From Kocuria salsicia (GTDB lineage: Bacteria; Actinomycetota; Actinomycetes; Actinomycetales; Micrococcaceae): a stretch of 64,000 nucleotides of DNA. Numbering within the stretch: the first letter of the stretch is position 1; every line of letters starts with the position of its first letter. Of this stretch, positions 38,291 to 47,531 are shown in pieces. Position numbers and translations under genes: made by a program. The DNA is taken from NCBI RefSeq assembly GCF_007681555.1, contig NZ_VELE01000007.1, positions 62,001-126,000 of the forward strand, given 5' to 3'. A model generated the notes under the pieces. It was not told the origin of the DNA. It did no database searches and worked only from the letters and a program-made list of their open reading frames with translations.

Positions 38291-39292
38291 TCACTGTCCT
38301 TTCAGGTTGTCGACCCACGAGCGGGCCTGGATGAACGCGGCGTCACTGTGGTGCTTCGCCACGCGGACCTCGCGCCTGTCCGCGCGGGGGTAGGAGCCGA
38401 GGAAACGGGTGCGGGGACAGATCCGGCGCACGCCCATGAGGGCGTCAGCGACGCGGTCGTCCTGGATGTGGCCGTCGATGTCCACAGAGAAGAAGTAGTC
38501 GCCCAGGTGGGTCTTGGTGGGGCGGGACTCGATACGGGTGAGGTTCACGCCGCGGGTGGCGAACTGCTCGAGGATCTCCAGCAGCGCCCCGGGGCGGTCC
38601 TCCCACAGGGGGACCACGAGCGAGGTCTTGTCCGCGCCGGTGGGGGCGGGCATGGTGGCGTCCGGGCGGGCCACGAGCACGAAGCGGGTCACGGCCTTCT
38701 CGTTGTCGCTGATGTCCTCCGCGAGCACCTGCAGCTCCGGGTGCCGCTGCACGACCACCGGCGAGCACACCCCGGCGTCGTATCCCAGGCCCTGGGTGCT
38801 GACCCCGCCGCGGCCGTCGAGCATGGCCACCGCGGAGGCCGCCGTGGACGGCGCCGGGACGTACGTGACGCCTGGCAGGTTCGTCTCGGCCCAGCCACGG
38901 ATCTGCGCCCACGCGTGCGTGTGGGTCGAGACGGTGCGGACGTCCTGCAGCCGCACGCCGTCCGGTGCCACGAGCACGAAGCGGATGGGCACGAGGATCT
39001 CCTGCAAGATCCGCAGCTCGGCGCCGAAGGAGACGTCGTCGAGGGTGGCGCTCACCCCGCCCTCCACCGAGTTCTCGAGGGGCACGACGGCGGCGTCCAC
39101 CGTCTCCTCGCGCACCGCGGCGAGTGCGGCCGGCACCGAGTTCATGGGGATGCACTCGGCGTCCGGCGCCCCCGGAACCTGCATCAGTGCGGCTTCGGTG
39201 AAGGTGCCCTCAGGACCGAGGAACGCGTAGCGACGGGCGCGTGGCCCCGGGTCCGAGGGACCCGGGGCCACGCCGGAGACCGCCGCGTTCAC
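38291..39292 (-). CDS. pheA: Prephenate dehydratase
   Basis: Converts prephenate to phenylpyruvate in phenylalanine synthesis. The 333-aa product starts the domain with YAFLGPEGTFTEAAL, has LENSVEGGVSATLD, and the catalytic TRF in KAVTRFVLVAR. A C-terminal ACT domain (LLEILEQFATRGVNLTRIESRP) senses phenylalanine. GTG 39292 overlaps the rhodanese stop (GTGA), so translation is coupled. There is no chorismate mutase domain, as in other monofunctional enzymes. Confidence 0.95.
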   Translation of the reverse strand: MNAAVSGVAPGPSDPGPRARRYAFLGPEGTFTEAALMQVPGAPDAECIPMNSVPAALAAVREETVDAAVVPLENSVEGGVSATLDDVSFGAELRILQEILVPIRFVLVAPDGVRLQDVRTVSTHTHAWAQIRGWAETNLPGVTYVPAPSTAASAVAMLDGRGGVSTQGLGYDAGVCSPVVVQRHPELQVLAEDISDNEKAVTRFVLVARPDATMPAPTGADKTSLVVPLWEDRPGALLEILEQFATRGVNLTRIESRPTKTHLGDYFFSVDIDGHIQDDRVADALMGVRRICPRTRFLGSYPRADRREVRVAKHHSDAAFIQARSWVDNLKGQ

Positions 39293-39624
39293 AGAACGCG
39301 CGCCGTTTCCCCGGTCTCGGACACGATGGGTCTGCCTGCGTCCGCCCACGCACCCATGCCGCCCAGCACGTTCACGGGGTCGTAGCCGTACTGCGCGAGG
39401 TACGCCGTGGCGCGCAGTGACCGACCGCCGGAGCGGCAGATCACGTAGACGTCCACGTCCAGCGGCACCTCGTCGGTACGCTCGGCGAGCTGCGAGAGCG
39501 GCAGGTGCTGGGCGCCCTCGATGTGCCCGGCATCCCACTCGTCCTGCTCGCGCACGTCCAGCACGGGTGCGCCCGCGGGGATCTCGTCCACGCTCGCGGA
39601 CGGCAGGTTGTTGATGTTGTCCAT
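39289..39624 (-). CDS. Rhodanese-like sulfurtransferase domain protein
   Basis: A small 111-aa single-domain rhodanese. The active-site loop CRSGGRS (63-69) has the catalytic cysteine and fits persulfide formation; VLDVREQDEWDAGHIEGAQ is the family start. Physiological acceptor unknown. ATG 39624 has GGAGGAG upstream. It heads a three-gene unit with pheA and gntP. Confidence 0.9.
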   Translation of the reverse strand: MDNINNLPSASVDEIPAGAPVLDVREQDEWDAGHIEGAQHLPLSQLAERTDEVPLDVDVYVICRSGGRSLRATAYLAQYGYDPVNVLGGMGAWADAGRPIVSETGETARVL

Positions 39625-39765
39625 GTGCTCCTCCAGCCTCGGTCCCGCCGCTTTTCGCGGCGCCCCGGATTTACCAGTGCTCCACCCTAGCGGCAGGGCA
39701 ACCGATTCCGGCGGGTCCGGGGGCCGTGGCGCGGCTCACGTCCACGGTCCGGGGGACGACGGTGC

Positions 39766-41301
39766 TCAGCGCGTGCCGGGGCCCCGCCCCTCGCCCTCGG
39801 CGGCACCGTTCCCCACGGCGTCGTGGTGCCCTGCCTCGTCGTCGTGCTCCTCGTTCGAGGGTGTGAGGTCAGGCAGGCCGTTGCGGCGCACGTGGCGTCG
39901 GGAGATCTCGTAGCCGATGTTCGTGGCCACCAGGATCAGCACACCGGCCAGGAGGCTGTAGTACCAGTGGGGGTTGCTGAAGTCGAACATGATGTAGAGG
40001 GAGAGCACCGTGAGGAACACCAGGCACACGTAGTTGGTCACGGGCGCACCGGGCATCTTGAAGTGAACGGGCGCGACCTGCCCGCGGGCGACCTGGCGCC
40101 GGTAGCCCAGGTGGGAGACGAAGATGGAGATCCAACCGAAGAGCACGAAGATTGAGCAGGCGCTGAGCACCACTTCGAACGCGTCCGAGGCGCCCAGCGC
40201 GTAGATCATCACGATGCCGACCAGGTCGAAGCCGAAGATGCACAGCAGCGCCCCCGTGGGCACACCGCGGTGACCCACCGAGGCCATCACCTTGGGCGCC
40301 TGGCCGTGCGCGGAGAGGTTGCGCAGCAGCCGCACGCTCGCGTAGAGGGTCGCGTTCACGCCGGAGATCGCCGCCGTGAGCACCACGAAGTTCATGATCC
40401 CGGCCAGCGCGGGGATGTGCAGGGAGGCGAGCGCGGTGACGAACGGGGACTCGTCTCCGGAGTACTCGTCCGTGGGCAGCAGCATGGAAAGCACCAGGAT
40501 GGAGCCGACGTAGAACAGGGCGATGCGCAGCACCACGGAGTTGATGGCCTTGGGCATGGACTTCTCCGGGTCCTTGGCCTCGCCCGCGGACACGCCCACG
40601 ATCTCGATCGCGGAGAAGGAGAAGACCACGCCGGTCATCACGACCACCAGCACGAGCACTCCCCGTGTGGCGAAGCCGCCGCTCCACAGGTTGGTGACCG
40701 ACGCCGCGGTGGGGGCGTGGAAGATGTCACCGGCGACCACCAGGACGAGGCCCGCCGCCAGGAAAAGCAGGATCGCGAGCACCTTGACCATGGCCGCCCA
40801 CGTCTCGATGAACCCGTAGAGCTTCACGCTGAGCAGGTTGCAGCCCACGATCGTCATCGCCGCGACCAGGGACGGGATCCATCCCGGGATCTCTGGCCAC
40901 CAGAACTGCACGTACACCGCGAGCGCGGCGATCTCGCCCACCCCGGCCACGGCGGAGAGCGCTACATAGATCCACCCCGTCATGAACGCGAAGCGGTCGC
41001 CCACGAACTCGCGCGCGTAGGAGACCCACGCGCCCGTGGTGGGGCGGTGGATCACGAGCTCCCCCAGGGCGCGCATGAGCAGGTACACCACGGCGGAGAC
41101 CACCAGGTAGGAGACGACCAGCGCGGGGCCCGCCGCCGCGAGGCGCCCGCCGATGCCCAGGAACAGACCCACGCCGATGGCACCACCGATGCCGATCATC
41201 TGGATCTGGAAGTGGCCCAGGGACTTCTTGTACCCCTGGTCCCCCCTCTCGTGGAAAACGGGCATGGGGCCGGTGGCCGGGGCCTGTGGATCGAAGGGCA
41301 T
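39766..41301 (-). CDS. Amino acid permease, APC superfamily
   Basis: A 511-aa transporter with about 12 transmembrane helices. The start FQIQMIGIGGAIGVGLFLGIGG and the motif FSFSAIEIVGVSAGEAKDPEKSMP are typical of the AAT/APC group (GabP, CycA, AnsP and relatives). Substrate uncertain: GABA, proline, aromatic or D-amino acids are all possible. ATG 41301 has AGGAG upstream. It is divergent from the amidohydrolase gene, with a 358-bp control region between. The C-terminal 40 residues are acidic and His-rich. Confidence 0.87.
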   Translation of the reverse strand: MPFDPQAPATGPMPVFHERGDQGYKKSLGHFQIQMIGIGGAIGVGLFLGIGGRLAAAGPALVVSYLVVSAVVYLLMRALGELVIHRPTTGAWVSYAREFVGDRFAFMTGWIYVALSAVAGVGEIAALAVYVQFWWPEIPGWIPSLVAAMTIVGCNLLSVKLYGFIETWAAMVKVLAILLFLAAGLVLVVAGDIFHAPTAASVTNLWSGGFATRGVLVLVVVMTGVVFSFSAIEIVGVSAGEAKDPEKSMPKAINSVVLRIALFYVGSILVLSMLLPTDEYSGDESPFVTALASLHIPALAGIMNFVVLTAAISGVNATLYASVRLLRNLSAHGQAPKVMASVGHRGVPTGALLCIFGFDLVGIVMIYALGASDAFEVVLSACSIFVLFGWISIFVSHLGYRRQVARGQVAPVHFKMPGAPVTNYVCLVFLTVLSLYIMFDFSNPHWYYSLLAGVLILVATNIGYEISRRHVRRNGLPDLTPSNEEHDDEAGHHDAVGNGAAEGEGRGPGTR

Positions 41302-41659
41302 GGTGTTCTCCTGCTGTGCGAGGTGGGGCACATCCGCGCGAGAGGCCAGTGGCCCGTCCACACCCCGGGGCGGGGGTGGCCGATGCCGTTGCCTCGAGGG
41401 TAGTCGCCGCGCGGGGGGCGACCCCGGCTTGCGTCAGCCCCTCCCGGGCGCGGGCCGGGTGAGCGGGCCGGGGGCCGCGCGTGGTCACCGGTCACGGTCG
41501 GTCGCCGCCGGGTCACGGCCCGTCATGGCCCGTGACGTCGCGTGACACGGGGCACACCCGCGCGAGACGATGGGCGGACTCGCCCGCTCGCCCGAGCACG
41601 ACGTCGTGCCCGGAACCCGGTGCGCGGACCACGCACACGACCCCGAGGACGGCACCACC
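41302..41659. promoter_or_regulatory. Divergent control region, permease / amidohydrolase
   Basis: No gene. It holds five GTCAC/GTGAC half-sites at 41484-41488, 41491-41495, 41512-41516, 41532-41536 and 41542-41546. The pair GTCACGG (41512-41518) and CCGTGAC (41530-41536) forms a perfect inverted repeat with an 11-base spacer. This could be an operator for a regulator of the two transcription units; the regulator is not evident in the window. Confidence 0.4.
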
Positions 41660-43381
41660 ATGGCACTCGACGTGATCTTCACGAACGGCTCCATCCACAC
41701 GCAGGACCCCGGGCACCCCCTGGTGCACGCGCTGGGGGTGCACGGCGGCAGGATCGTGAGCGTGGACGAGCAGCTGCCCCGTGAGGCCTTCGACCGAGTG
41801 GTGAACCTGCGCGGCGCCACGGTGGTCCCGGGCTTCCACGACGCGCACTGCCACCTGAGTCTGCTCGGCGAGGCGCTCGTGCAGGTGGACGTGAGCCCGC
41901 GGGCTGCGCCCACCATGGCGGAGCTGCTGGAGCGGATCGGCGCGGCCGCGCGAGACTCGGAGCCGGGCGAGTGGGTCATGGGCCAGGGCTACGACCAGAA
42001 CTACCTGGACGGCCACCACCCGCTGGCTGTGGAGCTGGACGCCGTGGCCCCGCTGAACCCTGTGTGGCTGTGGCACAACTCGCGCCACATGGCGGTAGCG
42101 AACTCGGCCGCCTTCGCGGTGGCCGGCTACCCGGGGCGCGCCGGCTTCACCGTCCCGGAGGGCGGCCGCGTCCCGCTGGACGACGACGGCTCGGCACAGG
42201 GCCTGCTCGAGGAGACCGCCCGCGCGCTGGTCTCGGACCACCTCCCGGCCAAGACCACGCGCGTGGTGGCCGAGCAGATCGGGGCCGCGGGCGACGTCGC
42301 CGTGGCCGCGGGAATCACGTCCATCACCGAACCGGGGCTCGGGGCCCCCGCGCACCTGGGCCAGTCCCCCACGGACATCGCCGCCTACCAGCTCGCCCGG
42401 GACGAGGGGCTGCTGCGCGTGCGCGCCACCGTGATGCCCTACCTCACAACCCTGCACCCCGTGGACCCCACCGGGCTCACGGTGGCCGAGCCGTACCCGC
42501 ACGAGGGCCAGGGGTTCGGACTGGATCTCGGCATCCGCTCCGGGATGGGCGACGAGTGGTTGCGCATCGGCGCGGTCAAGGTGCTCTCGGACGGCTCGCT
42601 GATCGGGCGCTCCGCGCTGATGACGGTGGGCTACGAGCCCGAGACCTCCCCCGCGGACGACGCTCTGTCCGCGGAGGGCGAGCCCCACTCCTGCGCCGCG
42701 GAGGAGAACCTCGGATACCTGCAGTTCCCCCGCGAGTGGCTCGAGGCCCGACTCGTGGCCGCCCACGAGAACGGCTGGCAGCTGGCCGTCCACGCCATCG
42801 GCGACGGCGCCGTGGACGTGGTCCTGGACATCATCGAGGAGGCCCAGCGCCGGTTCCCGCGCGAGGACTGCCGCCACCGCATCGAGCACTTCGGAGTGGC
42901 CAGCGAGGAGCAGGTGGCACGCGCGGCGTCGCTCGGCGTGGTCCCCGTGCCGCAGGGCAGGTTCGTCAACGAGCTCGGCGATGGCATGGCCCGTGCGCTC
43001 GGGCCCGAGCGCACCCGGTTCTGCTACCGCATGAAGTCCCTGCTGGAGGCAGGCATGACGGTGCCCGCCTCCACGGACGCGCCCATCGTGGACTACCCGC
43101 CGCTGTCCAACATCCACGACATGGTCAACCGCCGCACCGCCTCCGGAGCAGACTTCGTCCCGGAGGAGCGCATCACCGTGGACGAGGCGCTGCACGCCTA
43201 CTCCGTGGCCAGTGCGCAGGCCTCCCACCAGGAGCACGAGAAGGGATCCCTGAGCGTGGGCAAGCTCGCGGACTTCGTGGTGCTCTCCGAGGACATCTAC
43301 GCGGTGGACCCCACGAGCATCAAGGACATCGGGGTCACCGCCACGGTGATCGGTGGCGAGGTGGTCCACGGGAGCCTGTGA
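41660..43381 (+). CDS. Amidohydrolase, YtcJ / Amidohydro_3 type (A)
   Basis: A 573-aa metal-dependent hydrolase. Metal ligands are seen in GFHDAHCHLSLLG (H63, H65), AVHAIGDGAVDVV, HRIEHFG and STDAPIVDYPP; KVLSDGSLIGRSA holds another likely ligand region. Family members include N-substituted formamide deformylase and enzymes of unknown substrate. I chose ATG 41660, preceded by GAGGA; the frame is open further upstream but lacks conserved sequence. It opens a three-gene run with a ThDP enzyme and a second amidohydrolase. Only about 30-35% similar by eye to the second one, so not a recent duplication. Confidence 0.85.
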   Translation: MALDVIFTNGSIHTQDPGHPLVHALGVHGGRIVSVDEQLPREAFDRVVNLRGATVVPGFHDAHCHLSLLGEALVQVDVSPRAAPTMAELLERIGAAARDSEPGEWVMGQGYDQNYLDGHHPLAVELDAVAPLNPVWLWHNSRHMAVANSAAFAVAGYPGRAGFTVPEGGRVPLDDDGSAQGLLEETARALVSDHLPAKTTRVVAEQIGAAGDVAVAAGITSITEPGLGAPAHLGQSPTDIAAYQLARDEGLLRVRATVMPYLTTLHPVDPTGLTVAEPYPHEGQGFGLDLGIRSGMGDEWLRIGAVKVLSDGSLIGRSALMTVGYEPETSPADDALSAEGEPHSCAAEENLGYLQFPREWLEARLVAAHENGWQLAVHAIGDGAVDVVLDIIEEAQRRFPREDCRHRIEHFGVASEEQVARAASLGVVPVPQGRFVNELGDGMARALGPERTRFCYRMKSLLEAGMTVPASTDAPIVDYPPLSNIHDMVNRRTASGADFVPEERITVDEALHAYSVASAQASHQEHEKGSLSVGKLADFVVLSEDIYAVDPTSIKDIGVTATVIGGEVVHGSL

Positions 43382-43644
43382 GCGCACGCGCCGTCGACCA
43401 CACGCACCGGCGGCCGCACGCACCGCCCACCGCTCCCGCCGTCGACCGATCACGCCGCGGGGTCCGCCCGGGACGGCCCGCGGGCCGTGCGCACCCGACG
43501 GCGCACGTGCGGACCGCGCCGATCTCGACGGCGCGGCGGTAGGCTCACGGGACCACCGCCCACGTGGCGCGGGTCACCCCGGCCACCCCGGGTGACCGGG
43601 ACCGCGAGCATCCCGGGCCCCCGCCAGGACACACAGGAGTAGAC

Positions 43645-45291
43645 ATGCCCGAGCAGTCGGCCGGCCACCTGATCGTCGAGTCCCTCGAGGCCCACGGCGT
43701 GGACCGCGTGTTCACCGTGCCCGGGGAGAGCTTCCTGGACGTGCTGGACGGGCTCCACGACTCGTCCGTGCAGAACGTGGTGTGCCGCCAGGAGGGCGGG
43801 GTGACCTACATGGCGGAGGCCCACGGCAAGCTGACCGGCCGCCCGGGCGTGGCCATGGTGACCCGCGGACCGGGCGCGTCCAACGCGTTCGTGGGCGTGC
43901 ACCTCGCGTGGCAGGACTCCACTCCCCTGGTGCTCTTCGTGGGCCTGGTGCCCGTGGCGCACCGGGAGAAGGAGGCTTTCCAGGAGTTCGACCCGCACCA
44001 GTGGTTCGGCTCCCAGGCCAAGCGGGTGATGGTCCTGGACGACCCGGACCGGGCCTCCGAGTACGTGGCGGAGGCGTTCTTCGCCGCGAGCTCCGGGCGC
44101 CCCGGCCCCGTGGTGGTGGGACTGCCGGAGGACGTCATCACCCAGCGCACGGACGCCCCCGTGGTCCCGCCGCTGCCCGTGGCCGAGGGCGCGGTCTCCG
44201 CGGAGGAGCTCTCCGAGCTGGCAGCCGCACTGGAGACGGCCGAACGGCCGGCCATCATGCTCGGCGGGCCGCGGTGGACCCCCGAGGCCGCCGCGCTGGT
44301 CACCGGCTTCGCGGAGCGCCACGGCATCCCCGTGGTCTCCGACTGGCGCGCCGGGGACAGGATCCGCACCGACTCCCCCGTGGCCGTGGGCGAGCTCGGC
44401 TACAGCCGCACCGAGGACACCGTGCGTGTGCTCACGGAAGCGGACCTGCTGCTGGTGGTGGGCACCACCCTCTCGGACATCCCCACCGACGGCTTCACGC
44501 TGCGCCAGCAGCACTCGGCACGCAACTGGGTGGTCAACGTGGACGCCGGGCTGCGCCAGCACTCCGGGGCGGTGACCCGGCACATCCTGGCGAGCCCCGT
44601 GGCCTTCGGGAGCGCCGTCGCCGGCATGGAACTCGGTGAGCACCCCGACTGGACGGACTGGCTCGAACCCGCCGCCAACGCGCACCGCGAGCACATGCGC
44701 ATCCCGTCGTCCGCCGGGAACAACGCTCCCGGGACCGCGGACATGGAGCTGGTGGTGAAGGCGCTGCTGCCCCACCTGCCCGAGGACACCGCCGTGACCA
44801 CCGGCTCGGGCAACCACACCGCGTGGGCGCAGCGCTACGTGCCCAAGGGCGGCTACCCGTGCCACTTCTCGGTGCGCAACGGGACCATGGGCTACTCCGT
44901 GCCCTCCGCCGTCGCCGTCTCCCTGGCCCAACCCGAGCGCTTCGTGCTCTCGGTCTCCGGGGACGGCGAGTTCCTCATGAACTCGCAGGAGCTCGCCACC
45001 GCGGTGCAGTACGGCGCGCGCCCGCTGATCGTGGTTGTGGACAACGGCCAGTACGGAACCATCCGTGCGCACCAGGAGCGCCACTACCCCGGCCGGGTCT
45101 CCGGCACGCAGCTGTGCAACCCGGACTTCGCCGCAGTGGCCCGCGGCTACGGGGCGCACGGTGCGCGGCTGGAGCGCAACGAGGACATCGAGGGCGTCAT
45201 CGCCGACGCCGTGCGCGCCGTCACCGAGGACCGGGTCCCGGCCGTGGTGCACGTGGTCGCGGACCCGGCGAAGCTGCTGCCCGGCATGTAG
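43645..45291 (+). CDS. ThDP-dependent enzyme (acetolactate synthase / 2-oxoacid decarboxylase superfamily)
   Basis: A 548-aa enzyme using thiamine diphosphate. The catalytic Glu50 lies in CRQEGGVTYMAEA; the ThDP/Mg site is SGDGEFLMNS at about 438-447 and DNGQYGTIRAHQ some 25 residues later. The three-domain layout (Pyr, central, PP) is complete. Candidates are acetolactate synthase-like, sulfoacetaldehyde acetyltransferase-like, or a 2-oxoacid decarboxylase such as 5-guanidino-2-oxopentanoate decarboxylase. It is not the ilvB housekeeping enzyme, since no ilvN or ilvC is adjacent. ATG 43645 follows AGGAG. Flanked by amidohydrolase genes on the same strand. Confidence 0.85.
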   Translation: MPEQSAGHLIVESLEAHGVDRVFTVPGESFLDVLDGLHDSSVQNVVCRQEGGVTYMAEAHGKLTGRPGVAMVTRGPGASNAFVGVHLAWQDSTPLVLFVGLVPVAHREKEAFQEFDPHQWFGSQAKRVMVLDDPDRASEYVAEAFFAASSGRPGPVVVGLPEDVITQRTDAPVVPPLPVAEGAVSAEELSELAAALETAERPAIMLGGPRWTPEAAALVTGFAERHGIPVVSDWRAGDRIRTDSPVAVGELGYSRTEDTVRVLTEADLLLVVGTTLSDIPTDGFTLRQQHSARNWVVNVDAGLRQHSGAVTRHILASPVAFGSAVAGMELGEHPDWTDWLEPAANAHREHMRIPSSAGNNAPGTADMELVVKALLPHLPEDTAVTTGSGNHTAWAQRYVPKGGYPCHFSVRNGTMGYSVPSAVAVSLAQPERFVLSVSGDGEFLMNSQELATAVQYGARPLIVVVDNGQYGTIRAHQERHYPGRVSGTQLCNPDFAAVARGYGAHGARLERNEDIEGVIADAVRAVTEDRVPAVVHVVADPAKLLPGM

Positions 45292-45414
45292 CTGTCCCCG
45301 CAACGGCGGCGTACCGCACCCCTCGGGTCTGCGACGGGGTCGCCGTAGGGTGGTCCGTGACGATCGGCGGCCACCAGCCGCTGCCGTGCTCGGCGCACCA
45401 CGAGGAGTCCCACC

Positions 45415-47043
45415 ATGCACCGCCTGTTCCACAACGCCACGGTCCACGCCATGAACCCGGCCACCGGCTGGACGCCCCAGGGCCAGTGGCAGTCCCACAG
45501 CATGGCGCACCCGAACGCGCTGCTGACCTCCGGGGACCGCATCCTGGCCGTGGGCGACTACCGCGAGCTGAAGGACCAGGCGCCGCTGGGCACGGAGCGC
45601 ACGGACCTGGGCGGTGGGTTCGTGATGCCGGGCATGGGGGACGGCCACATCCACTCCGCCATGTACTCCCGCTCGCTCATCGAGCCGGACATGCGCCACT
45701 GCACGGACCTGGACTCCGCGCTGGCGGTCCTGCGCCCGTTCGTGGAGCGGGCCATGGCGGACGAGTCGATCACCTGGATCTTCGGCGGGCAGTGGAACAT
45801 CAACGCGTGGACCACCACCGAGCTGCCGGACCGCCATGTCCTGGACACCGTGGCCCCGGACATTCCCGTGGCCCTGAGCTCCCTGGACCTGCACACCCTG
45901 TGGCTGAACTCGAAGGCGCTGCAGGAGCTCGGCCTGGACCGCACCGTGAAGGACCCGGACGGCGGCGAGTTCGAGCGCTACGAGGACGGCGAGCTCACGG
46001 GTGTGCTGCGCGAGGCCGCGGCCATCCCCATCCGGGACGGGCTCATGCAGTCGGACGTGTCCGGGGACATCGACAGCTACCTCCCCCTCGGGCAGCGCGA
46101 GCTGCTGAAGCGCGGCATCACGTCCATCCACGACATCGACGGCGTGGACTGCCTCCACGCCTACCGCAAGCTCCGCGAGCGCGGTGAGCTGGACATCCGC
46201 GTGCACAAGATCCTGCGCCAGGAGCAGATCCACGAGTTCATCCGCCGCGGGATCCGCACGGGCGCCGGTGACGAGTGGATCTCCATGGGCCCCCTCAAAC
46301 TCTTCGCGGACGGCGCCCTGGGCTCCCACACGTGCCACATGTCCGAGCCGTGGCCCGGCACCCAGGACCACGGGATGAGCGTCATGGAGCCCGCTGAGCT
46401 CGACCACTGGATCCACCTGGCCGCCGCGGCGGGGATCGCCTCGGCGGTGCACGCGATCGGGGACCAGGCCGCCAGCGAGGCCCTCGACGCCATCGCCACC
46501 ACCAGCTCCATCTCCCGCGCGTTCGGGCTGCGCCACCGCATCGAGCACGCGCAGTACATCAAGCGCGGGGACGTCCCCCGGCTGCGGGAGCTCGGGGTCA
46601 CCGCGTCCATGCAGCCCGTGCACTGCACCTCGGACATGCCCATGAACGGCTTCCTGGAGGGCCGGGACCTCGTGGCCTACGGGTGGAACAGTCTGCGCGC
46701 GGCCGGAGCCGAGCTCGTCTTCGGCTCGGACGCCCCGGTGGAGGACCCCAACCCGTTTTACGGCATCCACGCCGCCATCACCCGCACCCGCGACGGGCTC
46801 CCCGAGGGCGGCTGGCAGCCCCACGAGACCATCACGCGCCCCGAGGCCGTGGACTACTACACCCACGCCGTGGCCCGCGCCTCCTACGAGGAGAACCTCA
46901 AGGGCTGCCTCGCCCCCGGGATGCTCGCGGACTTCGTGTGCGTGGACCGGGACGTCTTCGCCGAGGACGCGCAGGCCGTGCGGGACACCGCGGTGCGCAC
47001 CACCGTGGTGGGCGCCCAGATCCGCTACCAGCGCGAGGACTGA
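45415..47043 (+). CDS. Amidohydrolase, YtcJ / Amidohydro_3 type (B)
   Basis: A 542-aa metal-dependent hydrolase. Ligand motifs are MPGMGDGHIHSAM (H78, H80), KLFADGALGSHTC, HAIGDQAASEALDAI, RHRIEHAQYI and GSDAPVEDPNPF. ATG 45415 follows GAGGAG. It lies 123 bp after the ThDP gene on the same strand. A probable hairpin terminator at 47068-47093 follows the stop. The substrate cannot be told; see the cluster hypothesis in the findings. Confidence 0.85.
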   Translation: MHRLFHNATVHAMNPATGWTPQGQWQSHSMAHPNALLTSGDRILAVGDYRELKDQAPLGTERTDLGGGFVMPGMGDGHIHSAMYSRSLIEPDMRHCTDLDSALAVLRPFVERAMADESITWIFGGQWNINAWTTTELPDRHVLDTVAPDIPVALSSLDLHTLWLNSKALQELGLDRTVKDPDGGEFERYEDGELTGVLREAAAIPIRDGLMQSDVSGDIDSYLPLGQRELLKRGITSIHDIDGVDCLHAYRKLRERGELDIRVHKILRQEQIHEFIRRGIRTGAGDEWISMGPLKLFADGALGSHTCHMSEPWPGTQDHGMSVMEPAELDHWIHLAAAAGIASAVHAIGDQAASEALDAIATTSSISRAFGLRHRIEHAQYIKRGDVPRLRELGVTASMQPVHCTSDMPMNGFLEGRDLVAYGWNSLRAAGAELVFGSDAPVEDPNPFYGIHAAITRTRDGLPEGGWQPHETITRPEAVDYYTHAVARASYEENLKGCLAPGMLADFVCVDRDVFAEDAQAVRDTAVRTTVVGAQIRYQRED

Positions 47044-47067
47044 GGCGGGCGCGGAGACCGCGCCGGT

Positions 47068-47093
47068 CGGCGTCGTCCTCGGAGGCGACGCCG
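47068..47093 (+). terminator. Probable terminator of amidohydrolase B
   Basis: An 8-bp GC stem (47068-47075 with 47086-47093) with a 10-base loop, 25 bp after the stop codon. Confidence 0.5.
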
Positions 47094-47234
47094 CCCGCTC
47101 GCCGTACGCGGCGACGTCGCCCGCGCACGGCACAGAGCGATGTCGCCCGCCTTCCGCGCGGGGGCTCAGTGCCGGACATGGCCGGGCAGTCAGGCGCTCA
47201 GCTGCAGGCGTCGCACCCGCACGTCGGCCGGCGG

Positions 47235-47408
47235 TCAGCCACAGTGCCGGGCCGATGACGGGCCGCCAGTGTCAACAGCAGCTGCTGAGCGGGCGTGCGC
47301 GGCCTTGTTCTTCGCGGGCGTCCAGATCGCCACGAGCCACAGGACCGCGGCTACCGCACCCAGGGCGAACATGAACTGGGCGATCGGTGACGGAACGAGC
47401 GGGTTCAT
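47235..47408 (-). CDS. Small membrane protein (57 aa)
   Basis: A short gene easily overlooked. ATG 47408 is preceded by a perfect GGAGG at five bases. The peptide begins MNPLVPSPIAQFMFALGA and has one transmembrane helix at about residues 8-30, then WTPAKNKAAHAR and a short hydrophilic tail. Similar tiny MNPL-starting membrane proteins occur in actinobacteria, but I know no function. It is on the strand of the aldehyde dehydrogenase gene, downstream of it and separated by a strong terminator, so it needs its own promoter. An overlapping 60-codon frame (47272-47454) looks non-coding. Confidence 0.65.
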   Translation of the reverse strand: MNPLVPSPIAQFMFALGAVAAVLWLVAIWTPAKNKAAHARSAAAVDTGGPSSARHCG

Positions 47409-47480
47409 GGGGCCCTCCGGGGTTCGTTGGCCCGTGACACGAGGCGTCTTTCACGGCGAGATCCTCGTCCCGCCAGAATG

Positions 47481-47522
47481 CGACGACGCCCCCGCACCTA
47501 CCACGGTGCGGGGGCGTCGTCG
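47481..47522 (-). terminator. Terminator of the aldehyde dehydrogenase gene
   Basis: A 17-18 bp near-perfect GC stem (47481-47498 with 47505-47522) with a 6-base loop, 10 bp after the stop codon. Confidence 0.85.
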
Positions 47523-47531
47523 ACCGGGGCC

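Noticed and set aside
43645-45291. ThDP enzyme considered as the biosynthetic acetolactate synthase IlvB
   Set aside because: No small subunit ilvN or ilvC nearby, and the context is catabolic; family-level call kept instead.
43450-47133. 1227-codon minus-strand open frame
   Set aside because: Opposite the ThDP enzyme and amidohydrolase B, both with intact catalytic motifs.
47272-47454. 60-codon minus-strand frame overlapping the 57-aa gene
   Set aside because: The other frame has a perfect ribosome binding site and a transmembrane helix; this one has neither.
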